Shown one piece after another: positions 1 to 6,192 of a stretch of 11,913 nt of DNA. Each line of letters starts with the position of its first letter. Positions within the stretch are counted from its first letter, which is position 1. The position numbers and the translations under genes are program-made. The notes under the pieces are model-generated. The model worked only from the letters and a program-made list of their open reading frames with translations, was not told where the DNA came from and did no database searches. Location of the stretch: positions 1 through 11,913 of the forward strand of contig JAHENP010000202.1 of NCBI GenBank assembly GCA_018609965.1, read 5' to 3'. This DNA comes from Haloferacaceae archaeon (GTDB lineage: Archaea > Halobacteriota > Halobacteria > Halobacteriales > Haloferacaceae).

Positions 1-103
1 CGAACACATGTCGTGTAGACCGGCACGACACGCGAGGTGAGGGCGCTATGACGCCCTCGCCGCCTTGCGGCGACGACCCGCGCGTCGTACTTTGATGATG
101 TGG
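1..103 (+). mobile_element. Probable right end of a third tnpB (IS200/IS605-type) element
   Basis: The first 18 bases can be read as the last codons of a plus-strand frame ending R-T-H-V-V-stop (TAG at 16-18). The stretch around that stop, GTCGTGT then AGACCGGCA (10-25), matches the tnpB remnant at 3634-3651 (GTCGTGT, CGT, AGACCGGCA) apart from a 3-base indel, with a TAG stop at the same place. Strong hairpins follow, and the block ends in TTTGATGATGTGG, which resembles the GGAGGATGTCAC end of the other two elements here. I infer a tnpB 3' end plus right end whose body lies left of the window. The tnpB may be intact or decayed; the window edge hides it. An unrelated structured RNA or an element of another IS family is possible. 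Confidence 0.45.
9..73 (+). repeat. Three consecutive hairpins
   Basis: Three stem-loops lie almost back to back. The first pairs TGTCGTG (9-15) with CACGACA (24-30). The second pairs 36-45 with 52-61, about ten pairs with one G-T wobble, around the loop CTATGA. The third pairs TCGCCGC (57-63) with GCGGCGA (67-73) around a 3-base loop. The second and third share bases 57-61 and so are alternatives at their border. No T-run follows, so this is not a simple terminator. Such density fits the 3' structured part of a tnpB omega-RNA. Confidence 0.6.
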
Positions 104-343
104 CTGTTGACTATTGTAAGTTACTGTTGGAAACAGTGGCGGGTGTTGTTGATGAAAGTCGGCGGCGTTGTTGTGCGGTGTTTCTGACCCCGGAGTGGGG
201 TTTCTCCTCGTCGCGACACGGGGGCCACTTCGGCGCATACCATCGAGAACAACAGTAGCTACACCTGGACGTGGAACTGGAACGGCCTGGACGAAACAAG
301 CATCTACACATTCTATACGTTGAAACTATCAGAAGGAGAGTCA

Positions 344-694
344 ATGAATCTCGACCAGACACACCTGACGAGCTTCAACTTCCCGTACGACAAGGCTCAG
401 ATGTTCGCCGGGTTCAACACGGACGTGTCTCCACCTGGATACATCAGCCTCTCCACGACATCGTTCTCCTCGCTCGCAGGGGGAAGCTACTCTCAGTCTG
501 CCCTCCTGAAGAAGGAACGGGATGGCAAGAGAGACCTCTACGTCTCGTCGGGCAAGTTCGCCCGGAAAAACCCAGACCAGTTCGCGGTTCCAGACTCCAG
601 ACTCCGAACGGTGGGTGACGACGACATCATCCTCCAGACTCCGGTGAACATGGAGACCCGCCCAACTAGACAACTCCCCAGTAGCTTTAACTAA
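344..694 (+). CDS. Unrecognised protein, probably the 3' part of a truncated gene
   Basis: The 116-residue product is not recognised. It is polar, rich in Ser, Asp and aromatic residues, and has no signal peptide, membrane segment or metal motif. I chose the ATG at 344 because GGAG (335-338) lies five bases upstream; a TTG at 320 would add eight residues. The same frame is open back to 188, and the codons from 242 on read like protein (T-I-E-N-N-S-S-Y-T-W-T-W-N-W-N-G-L-D) but contain no ATG or GTG. The GGAG may therefore be chance, and the gene may have lost its 5' end. Base composition is AT-richer than the metabolic genes to the right. It lies 30 bases before the propeller lipoprotein gene on the same strand. 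It could be a fragment of a surface or beta-sandwich protein, but nothing proves this. Confidence 0.45.
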   Translation: MNLDQTHLTSFNFPYDKAQMFAGFNTDVSPPGYISLSTTSFSSLAGGSYSQSALLKKERDGKRDLYVSSGKFARKNPDQFAVPDSRLRTVGDDDIILQTPVNMETRPTRQLPSSFN

Positions 695-709
695 GCAGAA
701 GTTTAAATA
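684..709 (+). promoter_or_regulatory. TATA-like elements before the propeller lipoprotein gene
   Basis: TTTAAATA at 702-709 is a good archaeal TATA match, but its centre is only about 19 bases before the GTG at 725. The usual distance to the transcription start is about 27. A weaker box, CTTTAA at 685-690, has a centre about 37 bases upstream of the GTG and would give a short leader of about ten bases. Which box is used is not decided by the sequence. Confidence 0.4.
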
Positions 710-724
710 CTGACAGCTCAATCT

Positions 725-2077
725 GTGATCAGTACGCGACGACGACTCCTCCGGGCGGTCGGTGTGTTCGCACTCGGCTCTCTCGCCGGGTGTAACGACA
801 CTCTGAGAGACCGATCACTCAAAGCTCCCAGTGTGAACGGGTGGCCGTCCGTCCACTACGATGGCCACAACACGAGCCACAACCCACACGCAGACCCACC
901 GACTGACGAGCCCAAAGTTGCTTGGCGGATAGAGGGTCACAGTTGGAACAGTGCTCCAGCGAAGACGACGTACCGTCTCTCCAACGCAACGCCGGTCATC
1001 GCTGGTGGACGTGTGTACGTCGGCGGCCAGGGTGTCACCTGTTACGACACACGAACGGGGGAACAACTGTGGAAGCGAGAGAACGGCAACCGGTTCGTTG
1101 TCGGGCTCGCTGTTCTCCACGGCCGGGTACACGCCGTCGAACGAGCATCGGACAGATCAACGAGCGGTGACCCGAAGGGGTTCCTGTCGGTCGTTGACGC
1201 GGCGACTGGGGAACGCACTCGGACGGTGAGATGTGGTGCTCGGACGTTCGCCCCAACCACCGACGGTGATCTGATTGTCGTCCCAACACGTCGTGGTCAG
1301 ATCGGGTTCGACTCTGCTGGGAACAGACAGTGGCGCGTCGCCGACGGTACTCCCCGGATCCCACCCGGGCCGGCAGCGATTACCGACGACAGTGTGTACC
1401 TTTCGGCATCCGGCGAATTCGGAAGGTACAGCCGGAGGAGTGATCCGATAACCGGGACTACTGTTGACAGCCGTTGGTCGGTCGACAGCGGTCTCCGGCG
1501 GCGCTGGCACCCGCCAACAGTCACAGACGAGTGCATCGTTGCTCCACTCGTACAACTCGCCCAAGACCTTCCCGAGGCGGGTGGCGTTCAACCAGGACTC
1601 CATGCGTACGGGCGCGACGGCAGGTGTCGGTGGCACCTCCCCGTCCCGACGGCGTGGATGTCCAGTGATGACCATCGAGAGCAGTTCATCCACCGTGTGT
1701 CGTCACCGGCTGTCGCCGACGGCGTTGGCTACGTCACGAGCACTCGACTGTCGTTGGAAGGCGACACGGTAACGTCCACAGACACGACACTCCAATCGTT
1801 CGACACGACGAGCGGTGATGAGCGGTGGCGGGCGACATTCCCGGGAGAAGGGAGTGACGCAGTCAGTCCGGTGGTTGCCGACGGTCGGGTGTACGCTGTA
1901 GTCCCCGACAGCGGTACTAGAGGAGGTGAGACAAGTAGGCTCGTCGCCTACGGACGGCATGGTGACCGCTCGTGGAGTGTCGATGTCCCAGGGATCGGGT
2001 ACCACCTCGCTGTCAGTGGTGAGACACTGTACGTCGCACTGAGGGGCGGTAGAATCGTTGCATACCGTTCGAGTTGA
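725..2077 (+). CDS. PQQ-type beta-propeller Tat lipoprotein
   Basis: The 450-residue protein starts with a twin-arginine signal (R5-R6-R7, hydrophobic stretch 8-20) and a lipobox L-A-G-C with Cys23. It should therefore be exported folded by Tat and lipid-anchored on the outer face. The mature part carries repeated propeller strands: VYVGGQGVTCYDTRTGEQLW (97-116), a VVDAATGE unit (156-163), LHAYGRDGRCRW (292-303), SFDTTSGDERW (358-368), then DGRVYAVV and RLVAYGRHGDRSW up to GRIVAY at the end. These are the family's V-x-A-x-D-x-x-T-G-x-x-x-W type repeats, as in BamB-like and PQQ-dehydrogenase-like proteins. No catalytic site is evident, so a scaffold or binding role is likely. The GTG start keeps the Tat motif. 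The stop codon TGA (2075-2077) is the first triplet of the conserved end of the adjacent transposon, so the native C-terminus may be slightly altered. Confidence 0.85.
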   Translation: MISTRRRLLRAVGVFALGSLAGCNDTLRDRSLKAPSVNGWPSVHYDGHNTSHNPHADPPTDEPKVAWRIEGHSWNSAPAKTTYRLSNATPVIAGGRVYVGGQGVTCYDTRTGEQLWKRENGNRFVVGLAVLHGRVHAVERASDRSTSGDPKGFLSVVDAATGERTRTVRCGARTFAPTTDGDLIVVPTRRGQIGFDSAGNRQWRVADGTPRIPPGPAAITDDSVYLSASGEFGRYSRRSDPITGTTVDSRWSVDSGLRRRWHPPTVTDECIVAPLVQLAQDLPEAGGVQPGLHAYGRDGRCRWHLPVPTAWMSSDDHREQFIHRVSSPAVADGVGYVTSTRLSLEGDTVTSTDTTLQSFDTTSGDERWRATFPGEGSDAVSPVVADGRVYAVVPDSGTRGGETSRLVAYGRHGDRSWSVDVPGIGYHLAVSGETLYVALRGGRIVAYRSS

Positions 2078-2250
2078 CATCCTCCTCCGGCTGAAGCCAG
2101 AGGAATCCCGAGAGTTGGGATATTAGGGTTTGCAGTCTCCCTGTTCTCTCGTGTGAAACATCCCGCTCTTGCGGTCGAACAAGAACACTCCAGGCTGTGC
2201 CAAGCAGCCGTTACTCATATCCCCTGTTGGAGGACTCTGAGTTATCTTTC
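2075..2250 (-). ncRNA. Predicted omega-RNA (reRNA) at the tnpB 3' end
   Basis: In TnpB systems the guide RNA scaffold overlaps the 3' end of tnpB and runs through the right end into flanking DNA. Here the minus strand shows AATATCCCAAC, a small TCCC/GGGA stem (2106-2109 with 2117-2120), then the hairpin 2084-2091/2096-2103 (one wobble pair), and the terminal GGAGGATGTCA. The motif AATATCCCAAC plus CGGGA also occurs in the remnant at 3652-3676, which supports a conserved RNA structure. The guide would start next to 2074 and read into the propeller gene antisense, beginning ACTCGAACGG. The 5' limit given here is a guess. Confidence 0.5.
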
Positions 2251-3379
2251 GTCGGATATTCACCGCTCCGTTCACGTCCGCATTCATCGTTGTCTCACAC
2301 GACGAACAGACGTACAACCCACGCTCCACCCGATTCTCGCCTTGGATACGCCCGCAACATGAACACGTCTTCGACGTGTTCTCTTCGTCCACACGGTCAA
2401 CGAGGATACCGTGTTCCTCCGCCTTGTATTCGAGCAACGTGGTGAACCGAGCAAACTCCCATCCGTGCAACTTCTTGTTCCCCGACGCACCCCAGTCCCG
2501 CGAGTCGCCGTCCTCATCCTCGCGGATGTCACTGAGGTCTCCAACCGCGATCTTCTCGACACCTTCTTCAACACACCGCCGAACAATGTGCTTGCTGAGA
2601 GTGTGAAAGAAGTGGTCTTTCCGCCGGGAGAGTTTCCGACGAGCCTGCAACGCTCGCTTTGACGGGCCGTTCTCACCCTCAGTCTGGTACTGCTCGTGGG
2701 TGAAGTAGTGTTTGTCCTCTTTCAACATGTTCCCCGGATACAACTCTGAAGGGCCGCCCTCGTAGTCGATGGCGAGGTAGTTGCTGATGCCGAGGTCAAT
2801 CCCCGCCGTGCTGTCACCCGGCGCGTCTTCGACTGTGATTTCTTTCTTGCAAACGAGGTGGAGTTCCCACTCGTCGCCGTTCCAGACGGCACGCACCTGT
2901 TGGATGTTCTCCACCTGTACGTCGGGCCGGGTTTCGTACTCGGCGATAATGAAGTCTGACCGCCCGTCTTTCAGGTTCCACCCTTTCGAGAGGCGGAGTT
3001 GGCCGTGCTTCGTGTCGTGTTTGATGGCTTTCTGTTTCCACGTCACGGTGGAGCGCGGGTGTCGGTCGCCACGTTTCCGGTAGCCCGGTGGGTTCGCGTT
3101 GTCGTCGGAACTATACCAGCCGGTGAACGCCTCAGCAAGCTCTTCGAGAACTCGCTGACTTGACTGCGAATGCAGGTCATTGTAGCGTTCGTGGTCTTTC
3201 AACTCCGACTTCAGCTCGGATTCGTCGGGTATCTCACCAGTTTCGTCCCACTGTTGTTGGATGTAGTAGCGGCCGACGTTCCACAGTTTCGACGCGGAGA
3301 ACCCGCACTGGTCGATGTCGTCACGAACCTGTTGGTGGTTCGTAATGCGTGCGACGTAGGTGCGAGTCGTCTCCAGCAT
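2123..3379 (-). CDS. tnpB: TnpB RNA-guided nuclease, IS1341 type
   Basis: The 418-residue protein begins MLETTRTYVARI, typical of haloarchaeal TnpB, and appears full length with no frameshift. RuvC-I is GIDLGIS with Asp195. RuvC-III is ADVNGAVNI with Asp368. A zinc ribbon lies between Cys339/Cys342 and Cys358/Cys361. At RuvC-II, where many TnpB proteins have V-E-D-L, this protein reads V-G-D-L-S-D-I-R-E (279-287), so the canonical glutamate is Gly280; Glu287 could substitute. From memory the same V-G-D-L-S form is common in haloarchaeal relatives, so it need not mean a dead enzyme. TnpB with its omega-RNA cuts DNA next to a short motif and helps the transposon persist. No tnpA is present. A TATA box at 3415-3423 gives a leader of about 13 bases. 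Confidence 0.93.
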   Translation of the reverse strand: MLETTRTYVARITNHQQVRDDIDQCGFSASKLWNVGRYYIQQQWDETGEIPDESELKSELKDHERYNDLHSQSSQRVLEELAEAFTGWYSSDDNANPPGYRKRGDRHPRSTVTWKQKAIKHDTKHGQLRLSKGWNLKDGRSDFIIAEYETRPDVQVENIQQVRAVWNGDEWELHLVCKKEITVEDAPGDSTAGIDLGISNYLAIDYEGGPSELYPGNMLKEDKHYFTHEQYQTEGENGPSKRALQARRKLSRRKDHFFHTLSKHIVRRCVEEGVEKIAVGDLSDIREDEDGDSRDWGASGNKKLHGWEFARFTTLLEYKAEEHGILVDRVDEENTSKTCSCCGRIQGENRVERGLYVCSSCETTMNADVNGAVNIRRKITQSPPTGDMSNGCLAQPGVFLFDRKSGMFHTREQGDCKP

Positions 3380-3390
3380 CGTACTGTGTT

Positions 3391-3404
3391 CATAACAGGT
3401 TATG
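3391..3404. repeat. Inverted repeat at the tnpB transcription start
   Basis: CATAAC-AG-GTTATG is a perfect 6-2-6 inverted repeat, 12 bases upstream of the tnpB ATG and over its predicted transcription start near 3392. It could be part of the transposon's left end or an operator that limits tnpB expression. The sequence does not separate these. Confidence 0.6.
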
Positions 3405-3414
3405 TAACGCTTGC

Positions 3415-3423
3415 TATTAAATA
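3415..3423 (-). promoter_or_regulatory. TATA box of tnpB
   Basis: On the minus strand the sequence reads TATTTAATA, centred 40 bases upstream of the tnpB ATG at 3379. With the usual ~27-base spacing, transcription would start near 3392 and leave a leader of about 13 bases. Confidence 0.6.
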
Positions 3424-3454
3424 CTACGTTCAGCGTGGAATATCTGGCGTTGCA

Positions 3455-3470
3455 ATCAACCGTGGTTGAT
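3455..3470. repeat. Inverted repeat upstream of the tnpB promoter
   Basis: ATCAACC-GT-GGTTGAT is a perfect 7-2-7 inverted repeat about 30 bases upstream of the tnpB TATA box. It is a candidate left-end hairpin of the tnpB transposon or a protein-binding site. Confidence 0.5.
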
Positions 3471-3525
3471 GGAGGGTGTTGTCGGATTCATCCCGCGTCT
3501 AAAGGCGCGGGTATTCTCATTGCCG

Positions 3526-3533
3526 TTTATAAA
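3526..3533 (+). promoter_or_regulatory. TATA box at the deletion junction
   Basis: TTTATAAA is a perfect palindromic archaeal TATA box. Homology with tnpB begins at about 3529, so the box sits across the deletion joint. A start about 27 bases downstream (near 3556) would transcribe the tnpB 3' remnant and the right end, the region expected to encode the omega-RNA. Confidence 0.55.
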
Positions 3534-3645
3534 TCCGAGTCCTCACGGCGAGGATAGGAGTAACGGGTGTGTGGCACAGCCATCGACATACTTGTTCGAC
3601 CGCGAGAGCGGGGCGTTTCACACGAGAGAACAAGTCGTGTCGTAG
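3529..3645 (+). pseudogene. tnpB 3' remnant
   Basis: The frame at 3529-3645 translates to I-N-P-S-P-H-G-E-D-R-S-N-G-C-V-A-Q-P, then LFDRESGAFHTREQVVS and a stop. It aligns with the last 40 residues of the intact TnpB nearby (I-T-Q-S-P-P-T-G-D-M-S-N-G-C-L-A-Q-P, LFDRKSGMFHTREQ). Upstream of 3529 the similarity ends abruptly. No RuvC or zinc ribbon residues remain, so it encodes no nuclease. Conservation of this tail is more likely due to the overlapping RNA scaffold than to the peptide. Confidence 0.85.
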
Positions 3646-3726
3646 ACCGGCAAATATCCCAACGTGCGGGACGGGAAACCCCGTCGTTTACCACGGGGAG
3701 GATGTCACCTCAGACAGTGCCTCAAC
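3556..3726 (+). ncRNA. Candidate solitary omega-RNA (reRNA) with guide
   Basis: The scaffold part matches the omega-RNA region of the intact tnpB: the coding tail, then AATATCCCAAC and CGGGA (3652-3676), then the end hairpin. Two pairings compete: ACGGG (3671-3675) with CCCGT (3680-3684), or CCCCGT (3679-3684) with ACGGGG (3693-3698). A perfect TATA box lies about 27 bases upstream of the assumed start. The guide would begin after GATGTCAC (end 3708) with CTCAGACAGTGCC. The 5' end, 3' end and transcription are inferred. Confidence 0.45.
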
Positions 3727-3759
3727 CGTGTGTCCCAGACCACTGTAGGGTGACCCGGA

Positions 3760-6096
3760 CTACTCCCCAGGCGTCCACGTCAGCGCCTCGAACAACGACT
3801 CCCGCGGCGGGGAACACGCCCGGCCGCGGCAGACGTACGCAGTCGGCTCGCCGTCACGCGCCTCCCGGTTCGCCCACACCGGCGGCGCCGCCGTCAGATC
3901 CAGCGTTGCGAGCCACTCCTGCAGGTCGTCTTCCTCACCGGGACGGGGCGCGAGCACGGCGTCCGCGAGGAACTGGCGCGCGAGCGTGTCACGCCACTCC
4001 GCGGGCCAGTCGTCGCCCGCCAGCGTCAGCTCCAACGAGCCGCGGGCGTTCTTCGCGGCCGCCAGCGCCAGCGTGACGTGTTCCAACGGCCGGCCGGCGA
4101 CGCGGTCCTGGTGGGTGTCGAGCACGTCCTGGGCGACCTCGCCGAACCCCGCGTCTGGTCGGAAGTCGTCGAGATCCAACAACGTCGAGACCGCGACCCC
4201 GAGACTCGACGGCGTCGACCGATCTGTCGGCTCCTGTGGCCGGGCGATCAGCTCCTCGCCGTCCGCGGGCGTCGCGAAGATCGTCCCCTCGTCGGCGTCG
4301 TAGAACGACGCCACGATCACCTCCGCGAGATCGAGCGCGAACGCGAGATGCTCGACATCGCTTGTGACGCCGTACAGCTCGAAGGCGCCCCGCGCGAGGA
4401 ACGCGTAGTCCGCCAGATACCCCGTCCCCTTCGCGCCGCCGACCTGCTCGGCGGCCGGAACCCGGTCGGTTGAGTCGAGGTCGTCTCCCTCGTCGGTGTC
4501 GTCCCCGCTGGCGTCGCCCGTGTCGTCGGCGTCGCCCCCGCTAGCGTCGCCCGTGTCGTCAGTGTTGACGTGTCCGACACGCCCGACATCCTCGGGGTCG
4601 ACGTAGCGGCGCGCGAGTCGCTCGCCGTCCCAGAGTCGGTCACGGACGAACGCGAGCGCCTCACTCGCCCGGTCCGCGAGTGACGGCTCCAAGGTGCGCG
4701 CGCCGGCGGCGAACGCCGACACCGCCAACCCGTTCCAGGCGCCGATCACCTTTCGGTCACACGGCGGTCGTTCCCGCGTCTCGCGGGCGTCGTACAGTGC
4801 CGCTCGGGTCTCGCCCAGCAACGTCCGAACCGTCGCCGGGTCGAGATCGTAGTCGTCCGCCAGCGTCTCGACACCGGTCGCGATCCCCAACACGGTCGTC
4901 CCGCGCTCGAAGTTCGGCTCGTCGATCCTGAACCGGTCGCGGGTGATGTCGATTGCCGTCTCCGTGTCGACCGTCGTCTCCGCGTCGGCACCGATCTCGG
5001 CGAGCAGTTCCCCGTCGAGTTCCGCAGACAACGCCGCCGCCAGCGAGTCGTCGTCCCAGACGTAGAACGCGCCCTCGTGGCCGCCGGCGTCGGCGTCGAG
5101 GCTGGCGTAGAACCCGCCGTCGGGGTGAGAAAGCTCCCGCGAGAGGAACGCCAGCGTCTCGTGGGCGGTGACGGCGTACTCTGGGTCGGCGGTGAGCCGG
5201 TAGCCGTCGAGATACACCCGCGCCAACGAGGCGTTGTCGTACAACATCTTCTCGAAGTGCGGGACAGTCCAGTCGCGGTCCGTGCAGTAACGGTGGAAGC
5301 CGCCGCCGACGTGGTCGTACAGCCCACCCTCACGCATCGCGTCCAACGTCTGTGTGGCGACCCGGAGCGGCTCGGCGTCGTTCGCGCGGTCGGCCGCACG
5401 CAACAACAGGTCGACACGGCCGGGTTGGGGGAACTTCGGCCCGCTGGGCCCGAACCCACCGTGTTCGTCGTCCGCGCTCCGGATCGCGGTCGTCACCGCG
5501 TCGTCGAGTGACCCCTCGACGGCGGCGTTGTCGGCGTCACTCTCCCGGACCGGCGCAGTCGCGTTCGTCGACTCCAGTTCGTCGCGGGCGGTGGCGGCCC
5601 ACTGCTCCCCGCGGCGCTCCATCTCCCGGCGTTGTTCGGGGTCGTCCCAAGAGTCCGCGACGTTCCGACACACCTCCAGAAAGCCCGGGCGGTCTCCGCG
5701 CGGCTCGCGCGGAAAGTAGGTGCCGATGTAGAACGGGTCGCCGTCGGGCGTGAGCCAGACTGACAACGGCCACCCGCCGCCGCCGCTCACCTTCCGGCAG
5801 ACGGTCTGGTAGACGCGGTCCAGATCCGGGCGTTCCTCGCGGTCGACCTTGATCGGAACGAACGCCTCGTTGAGCAGGTCCGCGACCGTCTCGTCTTCGA
5901 ACGACTCGTCGGCCATCACGTGACACCAGTGGCAGGCGGCGTACCCCACCGAGAGGAAGATCGGTTTCTCCTCCTCGCGGGCGGTCGCCAACGCCGTCTC
6001 GTCCCACGGCTGCCAGTCGACGGGGTTGTCGGCGTGGTCGCGCAGGTACGGGCTCGCCTCGTCGGCCAGCCGGTTTCGCGCGGTCGAGTTGCTCAT
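3760..6096 (-). CDS. DUF255 thioredoxin-fold protein (YyaL/SSP411/SPATA20 type)
   Basis: The 778-residue product has the family's N-terminal thioredoxin-like domain: N-R-L-A-D-E-A-S-P-Y-L, NPVDWQPW and GYAACHWCHVM, with a CxxC pair at Cys55/Cys58, then SVGYA and VDREERPDLD. A long all-helical region like an N-acylglucosamine-2-epimerase fold follows (GGFGPSGPKFPQP, HFEKMLYDNA, KVIGAWNGLAVSA). The length matches the family. A redox or protein-quality role is assumed for such proteins; no reaction is established. The ATG at 6096 was chosen because homology starts just after it; a GTG at 6120 would add eight residues. An Asp/Gly-rich insert at residues ~513-540 includes an exact-looking 11-residue duplication. 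Its stop lies about 50 bases from the tnpB remnant. A DUF4397 gene lies 96 bases upstream on the same strand. Confidence 0.93.
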   Translation of the reverse strand: MSNSTARNRLADEASPYLRDHADNPVDWQPWDETALATAREEEKPIFLSVGYAACHWCHVMADESFEDETVADLLNEAFVPIKVDREERPDLDRVYQTVCRKVSGGGGWPLSVWLTPDGDPFYIGTYFPREPRGDRPGFLEVCRNVADSWDDPEQRREMERRGEQWAATARDELESTNATAPVRESDADNAAVEGSLDDAVTTAIRSADDEHGGFGPSGPKFPQPGRVDLLLRAADRANDAEPLRVATQTLDAMREGGLYDHVGGGFHRYCTDRDWTVPHFEKMLYDNASLARVYLDGYRLTADPEYAVTAHETLAFLSRELSHPDGGFYASLDADAGGHEGAFYVWDDDSLAAALSAELDGELLAEIGADAETTVDTETAIDITRDRFRIDEPNFERGTTVLGIATGVETLADDYDLDPATVRTLLGETRAALYDARETRERPPCDRKVIGAWNGLAVSAFAAGARTLEPSLADRASEALAFVRDRLWDGERLARRYVDPEDVGRVGHVNTDDTGDASGGDADDTGDASGDDTDEGDDLDSTDRVPAAEQVGGAKGTGYLADYAFLARGAFELYGVTSDVEHLAFALDLAEVIVASFYDADEGTIFATPADGEELIARPQEPTDRSTPSSLGVAVSTLLDLDDFRPDAGFGEVAQDVLDTHQDRVAGRPLEHVTLALAAAKNARGSLELTLAGDDWPAEWRDTLARQFLADAVLAPRPGEEDDLQEWLATLDLTAAPPVWANREARDGEPTAYVCRGRACSPPRESLFEALTWTPGE
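4495..4560 (-). repeat. Tandem 33-bp duplication inside the DUF255 gene
   Basis: Two 33-base units encode D-D-T-G-D-A-S-G-G-D-A and D-D-T-G-D-A-S-G-D-D-T. A 24-base core at 4504-4527 and 4537-4560 differs at a single base. The unit is a whole number of codons and falls in an acidic loop between predicted helices, so it probably expands a surface linker without breaking the fold. Confidence 0.85.
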
Positions 6097-6192
6097 CACC
6101 CCGTCGTAGGGGCGCGACACTCAAGAAGGGCCCGCGACTGCGCGAGCAGGCGGGGAACCGAACTCACCCAGTCGGGGGGGGTATCCGTCTCC

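Larger units (their letters stand above)
2075..3470 (-). mobile_element. Stand-alone tnpB transposon, IS200/IS605 superfamily (IS1341 type)
   Basis: A complete tnpB on the minus strand is flanked by structured ends, with no tnpA transposase gene nearby. The right end, read on the minus strand, carries an 8-pair hairpin with loop TTCA and stops in GGAGGATGTCA. This end is shared with the second element at 3697-3707, which fixes the right boundary near 2075. The left boundary is not certain. Inverted repeats at 3391-3404 and 3455-3470 and a hairpin at 3492-3511 are all candidates for the left-end structure. No target duplication is expected in this family. Mobility would need a TnpA supplied from elsewhere. 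Confidence 0.75.
3478..3708 (+). mobile_element. Internally deleted tnpB element (PATE/MITE-like)
   Basis: This short element runs from a left-end-like hairpin (CCCGCG 3492-3497 with CGCGGG 3506-3511, loop TCTAAAGG) through the last ~38 codons of a tnpB to a right end. The right end has the stem CCCCGT/ACGGGG (3679-3684 with 3693-3698) followed by GGAGGATGTCAC. The two hairpins look alike, as expected for ends recognised by an IS200/IS605 TnpA. Almost the whole tnpB has been deleted. The exact left limit is uncertain, because the neighbouring full-length element is head-to-head and may share this area. Confidence 0.65.

Noticed and set aside
341..721. 126-residue minus-strand frame opposite the unrecognised plus-strand gene
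   Set aside because: No start signals and no recognisable domain; the plus frame has a ribosome site and better protein-like composition.
3567..4076. 169-residue plus-strand frame starting inside the tnpB remnant
   Set aside because: It begins in the guide-RNA region in a different frame from the remnant and runs antisense into the DUF255 gene; Pro/Arg/Thr-rich composition indicates a shadow.
6174..6181. Run of eight G residues between the DUF4397 and DUF255 genes
   Set aside because: A terminator would need a T-run in the transcript direction; it may be variable in length but has no clear role.
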